DNA from: JABMQB01 sp964408795
GTDB taxonomy: Bacteria > Bacteroidota > Bacteroidia > Bacteroidales > Prolixibacteraceae
Assembly (NCBI GenBank): GCA_964408795.1
Contig: CAYPAW010000041.1
Location: forward strand, 1 to 62,688
Direction of reading: 5' to 3'
DNA: 62,688 bases
Positions 51,732-60,418 of the stretch are shown piece after piece; the first letter of the stretch is position 1, and each line of letters opens with the position of its first letter. Under the pieces are notes generated by a model. The model made no database searches. It saw only the letters and a list, made by a program, of their open reading frames with translations, and was not told the origin of the DNA. Position numbers and translations under genes: made by a program.

Positions 51732-51753
51732 CATCCCGATAGCTATCGGGATG
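51732..51753. repeat. perfect 22-bp palindrome with core CCCGATAGCTATCGGG
   Basis: The sequence from 51732 to 51753 equals its own reverse complement. It lies 44 bp upstream of the lipocalin-like lipoprotein gene. A related broken form with arms AATCCCG / CGGGATT is at 36586-36607. Confidence 0.75.
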
Positions 51754-51796
51754 CGAGTTACATAGGATACCTTTGAAAATTAACAATTATAATCGT

Positions 51797-52186
51797 ATGC
51801 AAAAAACAAGCACCTTTGTCTTTATTTTGAGCATTCTCCTGTTTTCTTTTGTATCGTGTGAAAAGGAGGAGGAAGAGCCAACGCTTTACGGATCCTGGGT
51901 CCTGTTGATAACTGATTCTGAGGGCCTCAAATTCAATGCGGAATTACTGATCAATGCAGATAATTCGTATAACTTTATTGTTCTGGATCAAAATACAACC
52001 CATACCGATTCGTATGCAGAATTTACCCTTCAACAGGATACCATGAAAATTGCAGTGGATGCCGATTGCGATGGTACCGGTATTTACGAATATATGGTAT
52101 CGGAAACTCAGCTCTCCCTGATCGCTGTCAGTGATCCGTGTAGTCCAAGAATAGCTGCCTTGCAAGGCGTATGGGATAAAAAATGA
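51797..52186 (+). CDS. small lipoprotein, lipocalin-like
   Basis: A 129-residue lipoprotein: the signal MQKTSTFVFILSILLFSFVS leads to the lipid Cys at 21, followed by an acidic EKEEEEP spacer typical of surface or periplasmic anchoring in Bacteroidota. The body (LYGSWVLLITDSEGLKFNAE, LLINADNSYNFIVL, FTLQQDTMKIAVDADCDGTG, YEYMVSETQLSLIA) has the strand pattern of small lipocalin-like domains that start with G-x-W. I start at 51797 because it places the lipobox well; 51773 is open but gives a charged extension. The RidA gene starts 17 bp downstream. Confidence 0.78.
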   Translation: MQKTSTFVFILSILLFSFVSCEKEEEEPTLYGSWVLLITDSEGLKFNAELLINADNSYNFIVLDQNTTHTDSYAEFTLQQDTMKIAVDADCDGTGIYEYMVSETQLSLIAVSDPCSPRIAALQGVWDKK

Positions 52187-52202
52187 TTTTAAAAAAGCAA
52201 TC

Positions 52203-52715
52203 ATGAAGAAGAAAGATAGGAACAAGATCAGACATCCTTCAGGAATGGTTATTTTGCTGGCATGGGCTATTTCCACAACGTTAATGAATACAGGTTGTGA
52301 GCGCAATGCTTTGGGAGCTCCGGAATCCGGAAGAACCCGAAAGCGGGTGATCGCTGCTTCGGATGCTCCGGCGGCTATCGGTCCATACAGCCAGGCCATC
52401 GAAGTGAACGGAACCCTTTACATCTCGGGCCAGATAGCGATCGATCCCTCTACAGGAAAAATGATCTCCGGAGGGATCACTGAACAAACCGAACAGGTCA
52501 TGAAAAACATTGGCGCCATACTCCGGGAAGCAGGATATGGGTATGACCACATTGTCCGATCAAGCTGTCTGCTTGCTGATATTGCAGATTTTCCGGATAT
52601 GAACGAAGTCTACGGCCGCTATTTCATAGAAGGCCCTCCTGCACGGGCAACCTATGCTGTAAACGGACTTCCCCTGGGAGCTTTAATCGAAATTGAGACC
52701 GTTGCAGTAAAATAA
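52203..52715 (+). CDS. RidA-family protein with an N-terminal export signal
   Basis: RidA enzymes hydrolyse reactive enamine/imine intermediates in the cytoplasm. The 170-residue product has the full family fold from about residue 47: AIGPYSQAIEVNG, LYISGQIAIDPSTG, VMKNIGAILREAGYGYDHIV and the active-site Arg in GPPARATYAV. In front is a basic n-region and a hydrophobic stretch (about 14-28) ending near Cys32 (MNTGC), so it looks like an exported or lipoprotein form; the lipobox is weak since Asn stands at -3. It follows the lipoprotein gene after 16 bp. An export signal on a RidA is unusual. Confidence 0.88.
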   Translation: MKKKDRNKIRHPSGMVILLAWAISTTLMNTGCERNALGAPESGRTRKRVIAASDAPAAIGPYSQAIEVNGTLYISGQIAIDPSTGKMISGGITEQTEQVMKNIGAILREAGYGYDHIVRSSCLLADIADFPDMNEVYGRYFIEGPPARATYAVNGLPLGALIEIETVAVK

Positions 52716-52770
52716 AAAACCGGCCACAAAAAAAAAGTCTTACAGCCGGCAATCGTCTCCATCCCTTTGG
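52716..52770 (-). terminator. weak terminator between convergent genes
   Basis: In minus-strand direction a CCGGC / GCCGG stem with a large loop is followed by TTTTTTA. It would end the alpha/beta-hydrolase transcript. The long loop makes it uncertain. Confidence 0.35.
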
Positions 52771-52772
52771 AC

Positions 52773-53786
52773 TTAATGGATCCCAAGGGGTTTCATGTTC
52801 AGCAACTCTTCCGCGAACGTCCAGGTAGCCTGCTCAACCTCCGGAATGGCTCCCGAGGTCAGTTCACAGGCAAGAGTATGTACCCCGGCATCCGGGAAAG
52901 CTGTTTTCATTTTCTTTCCAGGCAGGGTTCCCAGTTTATCGAACATTTCAAGCATGGCATCCACCTTCACCACCGGATCCTGATGCTCCTCATCTTTGTA
53001 ATAGTATCCCAGAAAAACAGGAGCTGTGACCCGCCTGTAGGTTTCGGGCTTCATGGTAGCTTCCACCAGTTGCTGCAGGTAAACCACGCCTTCCAACCGG
53101 TATTTGCAATACCAGTACTGGCATTCTGTGGAAGCAGAATCAGGATGCGTTATCCGGTATTTCCCCCCGGTTTTTTTCCGGGCAAATTGGAGCCCCCAGG
53201 GTTGGGTAAGCATAAACGTCCCCTTGTTGTTGATCCGGATGTTGGGAGAATACAAAATCAACCCTTCGACATATTCAGGAAAATCAGCGGCCAGTTTCAG
53301 AGACAAGGTCCCTCCGGTGGAAGTACTCATGATGATCACCTTCTTTCCCAGGGTACGGGCTACCAGCAAAGCTTTCTTTGCATCTTCCCAGAGGCACTCC
53401 GGAGTCATATCAATCAGCGGATCGTCTGTGATCAACCCATGGGAAGCCAGCCTCGGGAAATAAGCATTGCACCCGTACCTTTCAGCAAAATCCTTGTGCA
53501 CAGGATATCCTTCATACCAGGATGCGGAAAAACCATGAAGGTAGAGAAGGCAATAGTCGGTACGCTGCCTTAAACGGTCGTCAGCCCAGAAAATCCGGGC
53601 TCCATTATCGGGTTTGATGTTGTGTTCCGATTCTTCCTGAAGAATCGTCTGTTCGAGAGTGCGCAGGCTCCCCTGAACCACCGGCAGATCGTTATTCAAT
53701 TCCGGTGCAGAAGGCTTCGGACCCAATAGGTACCCTGCAATCACTAAAACCAAAACAATCAGTAAAAAGCGCTTGATTCGCCTCAT
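52773..53786 (-). CDS. exported alpha/beta hydrolase
   Basis: A 337-residue protein with one N-terminal membrane or signal helix (LLIVLVLVIAGYLLG, about 8-22). The alpha/beta-hydrolase core starts near 88 (CLLYLHGFSASWYEGYP, an HG oxyanion-hole region). The nucleophile elbow reads MSTSTGGTLS near 160: the usual G-x-S-x-G has Ser in place of the first Gly. YYKDEEHQDPVVKVDAML near 263 and the His in DAGVHTLACEL near 303 fit the acid and base. Its substrate is unknown, but carboxylesterase or lipase-like activity is likely. It converges on the ridA-like gene. Confidence 0.85.
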   Translation of the reverse strand: MRRIKRFLLIVLVLVIAGYLLGPKPSAPELNNDLPVVQGSLRTLEQTILQEESEHNIKPDNGARIFWADDRLRQRTDYCLLYLHGFSASWYEGYPVHKDFAERYGCNAYFPRLASHGLITDDPLIDMTPECLWEDAKKALLVARTLGKKVIIMSTSTGGTLSLKLAADFPEYVEGLILYSPNIRINNKGTFMLTQPWGLQFARKKTGGKYRITHPDSASTECQYWYCKYRLEGVVYLQQLVEATMKPETYRRVTAPVFLGYYYKDEEHQDPVVKVDAMLEMFDKLGTLPGKKMKTAFPDAGVHTLACELTSGAIPEVEQATWTFAEELLNMKPLGIH

Positions 53787-53950
53787 ATCCTACTATTTTC
53801 CTGCAAAATAACCTTTTTTTACGGAAAACAGAATAACCGGTCGGGGAATAATACGACAAAAAATTCCGGTGCGTTCTCGCTTCCCGCTATTTCTTGTTAC
53901 TTTTACACGATAGATTCCCTGATGTGGATATCGTTTTTTAGGAAAAAACT

Positions 53951-54490
53951 ATGAGATACTTTCTTTTTCAGCTGTTATTCATCTTTTGGTTTCCGTTCTT
54001 TTCCGGAGCCCAGGGGCTCCTATCCCCTGAACTTCCGCCGGTCGACACTTCACTGCGGAACGACACTCTTCTGGTCCCGCAAGCAATCCTCTGGAATGAA
54101 CCGGTCTGGAAAGATCCCGGTCTGCTTTTCCCGGAGTTTTCCTCTTTAAACCTTCCTGAATTTGATTTTAACCGGAAACTCCTGAATATGCGCGAGGCGT
54201 ATAGGTATTCTATTTTTAATCCTTCCGGAACCGATGACTTTGCTTTTCGCAACAGTGTCATCCCGTTTGTCCATTCAGCAACAATTTTTCACCGGGCTGC
54301 CTACCAAATTACAGACAAACTAACGATAGGAGGCAGCAGTTTTGGGGGCAACTCGATTTTTTCTTCACCTCTCCCCTCGCGGGGTGCCAATAGCTATGAT
54401 TTCCGGGGTGCCTCCATGTTCTTTCAATACAAGGTTTCCAAAAACATAAAAATCGAAACCCATGTTAACGTTACAAACCGGCAATACTAA
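53951..54490 (+). CDS. exported protein of unknown function
   Basis: A 179-residue protein with a signal peptide (about 1-20, cut near SGAQGL). Pro- and Leu-rich N-terminal part (SPELPPVDTSLRNDTLL, WKDPGLLFPEFSSLNLPEF), then a strand-rich segment (YQITDKLTIGGSSFGGNS, FRGASMFFQYKVSKNIKIET) that resembles outer-membrane or surface-associated beta sheets. No family recognised. The helicase-nuclease gene starts 5 bp after the stop codon, so the two are translated together though no functional link is evident. Confidence 0.68.
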   Translation: MRYFLFQLLFIFWFPFFSGAQGLLSPELPPVDTSLRNDTLLVPQAILWNEPVWKDPGLLFPEFSSLNLPEFDFNRKLLNMREAYRYSIFNPSGTDDFAFRNSVIPFVHSATIFHRAAYQITDKLTIGGSSFGGNSIFSSPLPSRGANSYDFRGASMFFQYKVSKNIKIETHVNVTNRQY

Positions 54491-54495
54491 ACACT

Positions 54496-57400
54496 ATGTT
54501 CACCGTATACAAAGCCTCAGCAGGATCCGGGAAAACGTTCAGACTGGTAATTGAATACCTCAGGCAGATCATCCTCAACGAAAAGGCGTATCGTCATATT
54601 CTGGCCGTTACCTTTACCAACAAAGCTACGGCTGAAATGAAGGAAAGGATTGTCAGCCAGTTGTATCAAATTTCCCATAAAACAGAAGAAAATCCCTATG
54701 CCCGGATCATTTCAAATGAAACCGGACTTAAACCGGAAGAGATTCGAGAAAGGGCCGGGAAAGCGCTTCGTCACATCCTGCATGACTACAACCATTTCTC
54801 TGTCAGTACCATTGATAAATTCACACAAAAAGTAATCCGGTCGTTTAACCGTGAGTTAGGACTCACCCCCGGGTATATCCTTGAACTGGATAACATGATG
54901 ATCCTTCAGGAAGCAACCGACCGGCTGATTCTCAAAGCCGGCAACGACAAAGACCTGCTGCAATGGCTTACCCTGCTGGGAGAGAAAAGAATGCAGGAGG
55001 ATAAAAGCATCCTCATCCACCAAACCATCGTGACCCTCGGGGAAGAATTATTCAAGGAAAAATTTCAGCATTCCTTTATGGAAGTAAATTCGGATTTGTA
55101 CAATCATCAGAATCTAAAAAACTACCGGAATGAACTTCAGAAGATCATCCGTTCCTTTGAGGCTGTTTTAAAAGAAAAAGGAAAAAAAGGATGGCAAATC
55201 CTGAAGAATAACGATCTTCAGCCGGATGAGTTCAAAGGAAAATCAAGAAGTGTTGCCCAAACCTTTGAGAAGCTGCTCCAGGCCAATTACACCTTTGGAA
55301 CAACGATTGAAAAAGCGTGCTCCGATGTGAACGAATGGATTACCCCCCGCCACTCTCCCACCCTCAAACAACTGGTTTCCGAACAGCTTATGCCCCTTTT
55401 GAATGAATCAATGACTTTTTATGAACAGGGAAAAACAAATTATAATACCGCAACACTGATCCTGGATAATTTGTATACACTGGGTCTTTTAAACGATCTT
55501 CAGAAGGAACTCGAAGCCCTGTGCCGTGAAAAAGAAATTATCCCCCTGTCGGATGCCAATCTGCTGTTAAAAAAAATCATCCATGGTAGCGATACCCCCT
55601 TCATTTATGAAAAAACCGGAAACTGGTACCATCACTATATGCTGGATGAATTTCAGGATACATCGACGATGCAATGGGAAAATTTTAAGCCGCTGATTGA
55701 TAATTCCCTGGCTGAAGGACATCAAAACTTTGCGGTAGGAGATGTGAAACAATCGATTTATCGGTGGCGCAACAGCGACTGGAAAATACTGCATTCCGAA
55801 GTGGAAGCTCAGATCCATAAAGAGCAGCTTCAGACGGTAACCATGCAACATAACTGGAGAAGCGACGGACGCATTATTCATTTCAACAATCTGCTGTTTC
55901 CGGAATTGATCAGACAGGTAACCCAAATACTGGAACACGAACGGAAGTTGGATGAAGCTTCCCGTCGCATACAGAAAATGTACCATGATATCATCCAATT
56001 TCCGGCCAAAATGGATGGAAAAGAGCAGGGACTGGTCCGGATGCGTTTTTCTGAAACTAACGGAAAAGAAGATTTCCATCAACAATCGCTGCATTGGCTG
56101 CTTCAGCAGGTGAAAGCATTTCAGGATGCCGGCATGGCAGCCAGAGATATCGCCATTCTGGTGCGCCGGAATTCCGATGGCAGCGAGATCATCCGTTATT
56201 TCCTGGAAAAAGCCGGACGCCCCGAAAACAGCTCCTATAACCTGGAGATCATCTCCAATGAATCGCTTTTTTTGCGTGCATCCAAGAGTGTGACCTTTTT
56301 AATCCAGTTGATAACCCACCTGGTGGATCCCGAAGACAAACTAACCAAGGCAAATATCCTGAATGAATATAACCTATACATAGGCCCGGAACTGGCTGCC
56401 CTGGGTAAAAATCCGCTTCACCATGCCACTGCAAAACCGGAAAATCCCGAAGAAGACATCTACAACGGGGAATCCCAACTGGATAGTTCCTATGAGGAAC
56501 AATTCGATATCCTCTTAGCTCCTCAGATTGCTATCCTGCGTACTCAAATTTTGAATGCTTCCATTGATGAAGCCATCACCTTGCTATGCCACCATTTCAA
56601 CCTGTTTGAACTAAGAGATGAACTTCCTTTCCTTATGGGACTCATTGACCAGGCAGCCCAAATCCGGTATACCCTGTCCAATGATCTGTCCGGTTTTCTG
56701 AAGTGGTGGGATGACATAGGATTCCAGGCGAAGGTACATGTGAACGAAGATACCGATGCGCTGACTGTTCTGACCATCCATAAGGCGAAAGGACTGGAAT
56801 TCAAGGGTGTACTAATTCCTTTCGCAGATTGGGAAATCACTCTCTCCAGGAATGTCCCCATGCTTTGGTGCATCCCCAACCGGAAACCGTTTAATCAACT
56901 ACCCCTGGTGCCGGTTCAGGCAGTAAAAAAAATGGAGCATACGATCTTCAGCCCAGACTACGCGGAAGAAACCACAAACACCTATATCGATAACCTGAAC
57001 CTGATCTATGTTGCTTTCACACGGCCCATCCATGCAATCTGCCTTCATGCACCCCTGGAAATAAACAGGGGAAGAAGCATAAATAACGTGAACACCCTTT
57101 TGTATGAATCGCTACTGAAGATTGTCGAAGAGAAGCAATGGCCGGGAACGTACAATCCTGAGATTTCGGAGTTTACCTATGGTACATGGCCGGAAAACAT
57201 ATCCCTCAAAGAACCAACTAAACAACGACTGATCCCAGAAAAATACCATTTCTCTGCTTTCAACACACGGTTAAAACTGCGTACTGATTCAGAAGACTTT
57301 TTTCCTGAAACAGCATTATCGGATAAAAACCTGGGTAAAATTCTCCACGAAATACTGGCTGTAGTCGAATATGAAACCGATGTGGAAAAGGCTTGCATGC

Positions 57401-57744
57401 AAGCCCTAAAGTTGCAAAGAATCAACCGGAACGAATATACCCTTTTGTTACGGTGGTTGAACGAAAGAGTCCGTTCTCCCCAAACAAAACAATGGTTTTC
57501 CACGGAATACCGGATTCTTAACGAACGAGATCTCCTGTCTCCCGAATGCGTCAGACGCCCCGACCGGATACTCATCAAAGACAACAAGGCGGTTGTGATT
57601 GATTATAAATTGGGTCATGCAATGCCTGACACCTATGACCGGCAGGTGGCTAATTATGCCGGAATCCTTAAAAAAACAGGATTCGAAAAGGTTGAAGGAT
57701 ACCTGTGGTTCCTCCTTCCGAACCGGGTGAAACAAATCTGCTGA
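54496..57744 (+). CDS. RecB/AddA-like UvrD-family helicase with C-terminal nuclease domain
   Basis: A 1082-residue superfamily 1A helicase. Motifs: Walker A KASAGSGKTFRLV near 5; Ia LAVTFTNKATAEMKERI near 36; motif II YMLDEFQDTSTMQW near 380; III AVGDVKQSIYRWRNSD near 413; V LTVLTIHKAKGLEFKGV near 758; VI IYVAFTRP near 835. The last about 100 residues form a PD-(D/E)xK nuclease: RPDRILIKDNKAVVIDYKLG near 1020, with Asp and D-Y-K as catalytic residues. This matches AddA-like end-processing enzymes of Bacteroidota, which normally pair with a second nuclease (AddB-like). None is nearby here. The start codon is 5 bp after the previous gene. Confidence 0.93.
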   Translation: MFTVYKASAGSGKTFRLVIEYLRQIILNEKAYRHILAVTFTNKATAEMKERIVSQLYQISHKTEENPYARIISNETGLKPEEIRERAGKALRHILHDYNHFSVSTIDKFTQKVIRSFNRELGLTPGYILELDNMMILQEATDRLILKAGNDKDLLQWLTLLGEKRMQEDKSILIHQTIVTLGEELFKEKFQHSFMEVNSDLYNHQNLKNYRNELQKIIRSFEAVLKEKGKKGWQILKNNDLQPDEFKGKSRSVAQTFEKLLQANYTFGTTIEKACSDVNEWITPRHSPTLKQLVSEQLMPLLNESMTFYEQGKTNYNTATLILDNLYTLGLLNDLQKELEALCREKEIIPLSDANLLLKKIIHGSDTPFIYEKTGNWYHHYMLDEFQDTSTMQWENFKPLIDNSLAEGHQNFAVGDVKQSIYRWRNSDWKILHSEVEAQIHKEQLQTVTMQHNWRSDGRIIHFNNLLFPELIRQVTQILEHERKLDEASRRIQKMYHDIIQFPAKMDGKEQGLVRMRFSETNGKEDFHQQSLHWLLQQVKAFQDAGMAARDIAILVRRNSDGSEIIRYFLEKAGRPENSSYNLEIISNESLFLRASKSVTFLIQLITHLVDPEDKLTKANILNEYNLYIGPELAALGKNPLHHATAKPENPEEDIYNGESQLDSSYEEQFDILLAPQIAILRTQILNASIDEAITLLCHHFNLFELRDELPFLMGLIDQAAQIRYTLSNDLSGFLKWWDDIGFQAKVHVNEDTDALTVLTIHKAKGLEFKGVLIPFADWEITLSRNVPMLWCIPNRKPFNQLPLVPVQAVKKMEHTIFSPDYAEETTNTYIDNLNLIYVAFTRPIHAICLHAPLEINRGRSINNVNTLLYESLLKIVEEKQWPGTYNPEISEFTYGTWPENISLKEPTKQRLIPEKYHFSAFNTRLKLRTDSEDFFPETALSDKNLGKILHEILAVVEYETDVEKACMQALKLQRINRNEYTLLLRWLNERVRSPQTKQWFSTEYRILNERDLLSPECVRRPDRILIKDNKAVVIDYKLGHAMPDTYDRQVANYAGILKKTGFEKVEGYLWFLLPNRVKQIC

Positions 57745-57797
57745 ATCACCGGAAGAGAAACCATAAAATTCGTATTTTTACCCAAAATTTCATCCAT

Positions 57798-58241
57798 ATG
57801 ATCCAACGAATTCAAACCATTTACATATTTTTTGCTGCCGTATTAACCGGCTTGTTATTTTTTTTGCCTTTGGCAGAAATTTCCGTTGCTGGAGAGATCT
57901 ATGTTTTCCGATCCAGGGGGATTCTTCTGGGCGAAGAAGTTATCTTCAATGGATTGCCCATTCAATTGTTTCTGGGATTGATTGTTTTGCTCCACCTGGT
58001 CATTATTTTTCTGTACAAAAAACGAATCCGGCAAATACGAATGCTCACGTTTACCCTTCTTCTTCTTCTGGGGCTCCTGGGTCTTTTTTTCTATTTCATT
58101 TATGCCAATTTTGAAGAACAAACAGTAGCTTTTAAGGTAAGTATGGTTTTTCCTTTAATAGCCATTGTTCTTGATTATCTGGCAATTCGTAATATCGGCA
58201 AAGACGAAGTGTTGATACGCAGTCTGAACCGGATCCGGTAG
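57798..58241 (+). CDS. DUF4293-type small membrane protein
   Basis: A 147-residue protein with four membrane helices (about 6-25, 55-75, 80-100, 112-130), beginning MIQRIQTIYIFFAAVLTGLL, the usual N-terminus of the DUF4293 family found widely in Bacteroidota. The function of the family is unknown. I chose 57798 as start because the open frame from 57705 overlaps the helicase gene and its first 31 residues are not family-like. The gap from the helicase stop (57744) is 53 bp, so co-transcription is possible. Confidence 0.85.
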   Translation: MIQRIQTIYIFFAAVLTGLLFFLPLAEISVAGEIYVFRSRGILLGEEVIFNGLPIQLFLGLIVLLHLVIIFLYKKRIRQIRMLTFTLLLLLGLLGLFFYFIYANFEEQTVAFKVSMVFPLIAIVLDYLAIRNIGKDEVLIRSLNRIR

Positions 58242-58307
58242 CCAGCATATTTTGTGTATCTTAATCAGGAAATTTCATTAAATGATCTTTTCCGCACGGT
58301 TTTTTTG

Positions 58308-58315
58308 TAATTTTG
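58308..58315 (+). promoter_or_regulatory. possible -7 box before the acetylesterase gene
   Basis: TAATTTTG matches TAnnTTTG about 79 bp before the ATG at 58394. No -33 TTG at the proper distance. Confidence 0.35.
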
Positions 58316-58393
58316 CCGTTCATAGAAAAAGTATTTAATTAACAGTCTATGCGTGCGGGTTCAAACCTTAGGCAGCTGTACAAATAATGAACC

Positions 58394-60352
58394 ATGAAAA
58401 AAAAACAAATCACCTGGTTTCTTCTTTTTCTTTTCACTTTTCTGATTCATCTGCCGGGTAAAGCCGATGTTCGTTTGCCAAAGATTTTTGGGTCCAACAT
58501 GGTACTCCAACAAGGCATTGCGGTCCCGATATGGGGATGGGCCACTCCGGGAGAAAGAATCGTGGTTACGTTCAATCAGGCTACAGAGAGAACACGGGCT
58601 GACCGACAGGGCAAATGGCGGGTGAACCTTCCGGCCCAGGAATACGGAGGACCCTTTACGCTTACGGTGAAAGGCAACAATACCGTAACCTTTGAAGAGG
58701 TGATGATCGGGGAAGTATGGATCTGCTCCGGCCAGTCAAACATGGAATTTCGGGTGAGCCAGGGAATGCATGCGGAAGAGGAAATACAAAATGCCCAATA
58801 CCCCATGATTCGTTTCTTTACCGTTCCCCGGGCTTTGGAACAATTTCCGCAAGACGATATCTCTTCGGGGGAATGGCTCCCCTGCACACCTGAAAATGCA
58901 GGAGCTTTTTCGGCCGTAGGCTATTTCTTCGGCCGAGAGCTGCACAAAAAACAGAACGTTCCGGTTGGCCTGATTCACACTTCATGGGGAGGTACCGTAG
59001 CCGAAACATGGATCAGCCCTCAGACAATCCAGCAAGATCCCGACTTCTCAGAGAAACTGATCGAGCTCCAGCAACTGGATATGAAAAGCCTGCAGGAACA
59101 AAAAATGAACGAAATAAAAAAAATCCTGGGGGGAGAAATCCCTCAGGAAGACCTCGGTATACGCAACGGAAAACCGGTATGGTCTGCTTTTGACTTAAAC
59201 GATGGAAACTGGAAAAACATACGAACGCCCGGACTATGGGAACAACAGGGATACATCGATATCGATGGAATCGCCTGGTACCGGAAGGAAATTTACCTGT
59301 CGGAAGAACAGTCTAAAAGCAACCTGACCCTTCACCTGGGAAAAATTGATGATTCCGATATTACCTGGATGAACGGAATGGAAATAGGAAAAACAGACGA
59401 CTACAGCAAAGACAGGGTTTATACCCTGAATTCCAGCTACCTGAGACCCGGGAAAAATATGCTTGTGGTGCGCGTGAACGATACAGGCGGCGGAGGAGGA
59501 ATATATGGCGATCCCAGGAATCAGTTTATCATGATCGGAAATGAGAAAATGGATATCTCGGGAGACTGGAAATTTAAAATATCCAAAGCTTCGGTCAGCT
59601 CAGTGAGCCTGGGACCCAACACCTATCCCTCTTTGTTGTACAACGGAATGATCCATCCCCTGATACCCTATGCCATCCAGGGAGCAATCTGGTACCAGGG
59701 AGAATCAAATGCCGACAGGGCCAAACAATATCAACGGATTTTTCCGTCTTTGATTACCGACTGGCGGCAAGAATGGGGACAGGGCGATTTTCCTTTTCTG
59801 TATGTTTCTTTGGCCAACTATATGGCCCCCGTGGATCAACCTCAGGAGAGCAGCTGGGCTGAACTGAGAGAAGCGCAGACCAAAACCCTGAAACTACCCC
59901 ATGTGGGCATGGCCCTGGCCATTGATATCGGAGAAGCCAATGATATCCACCCAAAAAACAAACAGGATGTAGGGTACAGACTGGCTCTCAATGCTTTTAA
60001 AATAGCCTATGGCATGGATATTGTCCACTCGGGACCTCTGTATGCTTCGGCTGAGTTTAAAGACGGAAAAGCCTGGATTACATTCAGCGAAACAGGAAAC
60101 GGATTGATCGCCCGCGATAAATACGGATACCTGAAAAGTTTTACCATCGCGGGTCCAGACAAAAAATTTCACTGGGCCAAAGCAACCATCCAGGATGAAA
60201 ATACGGTAGTGGTATACTCAGAAAACGTCACGGAGCCGGTGGCAGTGCGTTATGCCTGGGCAAACAATCCCGACGATGCAAACCTGTACAACAAAGAAGG
60301 ATTGCCGGCAGTACCCTTCCGGACCGATGATTGGCCGGGAATAACCCGCTAA
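58394..60352 (+). CDS. sialate O-acetylesterase (SGNH-type)
   Basis: A 652-residue exported esterase that removes O-acetyl groups from sugars. A signal peptide (about 1-24) leads to an N-terminal beta domain, then the SGNH block GEVWICSGQSNMEF with nucleophile Ser115. A jelly-roll insert of the sugar-binding type lies at about 258-390 (NDGNWKNIRTPGLWEQQGY, and the strand IDGIAWYRKEIYL). The catalytic part resumes with AIWYQGESNADRAKQYQRIF near 431 and finishes with the Asp-His pair in ANDIHPKNKQDVGYRLA near 513. The family is annotated as sialate esterase, but several members act on acetylated xylan, mannan or other sugars, so the substrate is open. Confidence 0.93.
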   Translation: MKKKQITWFLLFLFTFLIHLPGKADVRLPKIFGSNMVLQQGIAVPIWGWATPGERIVVTFNQATERTRADRQGKWRVNLPAQEYGGPFTLTVKGNNTVTFEEVMIGEVWICSGQSNMEFRVSQGMHAEEEIQNAQYPMIRFFTVPRALEQFPQDDISSGEWLPCTPENAGAFSAVGYFFGRELHKKQNVPVGLIHTSWGGTVAETWISPQTIQQDPDFSEKLIELQQLDMKSLQEQKMNEIKKILGGEIPQEDLGIRNGKPVWSAFDLNDGNWKNIRTPGLWEQQGYIDIDGIAWYRKEIYLSEEQSKSNLTLHLGKIDDSDITWMNGMEIGKTDDYSKDRVYTLNSSYLRPGKNMLVVRVNDTGGGGGIYGDPRNQFIMIGNEKMDISGDWKFKISKASVSSVSLGPNTYPSLLYNGMIHPLIPYAIQGAIWYQGESNADRAKQYQRIFPSLITDWRQEWGQGDFPFLYVSLANYMAPVDQPQESSWAELREAQTKTLKLPHVGMALAIDIGEANDIHPKNKQDVGYRLALNAFKIAYGMDIVHSGPLYASAEFKDGKAWITFSETGNGLIARDKYGYLKSFTIAGPDKKFHWAKATIQDENTVVVYSENVTEPVAVRYAWANNPDDANLYNKEGLPAVPFRTDDWPGITR

Positions 60353-60356
60353 TTCC

Positions 60357-60391
60357 GGGACCTAAACCTCCCCTTGCCGGGGAAAGGTCCC
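60357..60391. repeat. GC-rich intergenic hairpin
   Basis: GGGACCT (60357-60363) pairs with AGGTCCC (60385-60391) with further pairing inside (CCTCCCC / GGGGA). It lies 4 bp past the acetylesterase stop. Similar in style to the GC-rich block at 19742-19796; no T-run follows, so it is more a REP-like hairpin than a terminator. Confidence 0.55.
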
Positions 60392-60418
60392 ACCCTAACC
60401 ATCACTAAAGAAAGATCT

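Larger units (their letters stand above)
51283..51796. other. gene-free stretch with repeat copy C and a palindrome
   Basis: About 510 bp on the way to the next plus-strand gene. It contains repeat copy C (51527-51671), the 14-mer ATGAAACGAGCATG (51690-51703, inverse of one at copy A), and the palindrome at 51732-51753. The first 240 bp carry no motif I recognise. Confidence 0.6.

Noticed and set aside
58350..58372. GGTTCAAACC, similar to a tRNA T-loop
   Set aside because: The flanking arms do not pair, and no acceptor stem or anticodon arm is found nearby. Not a tRNA or an attachment site.
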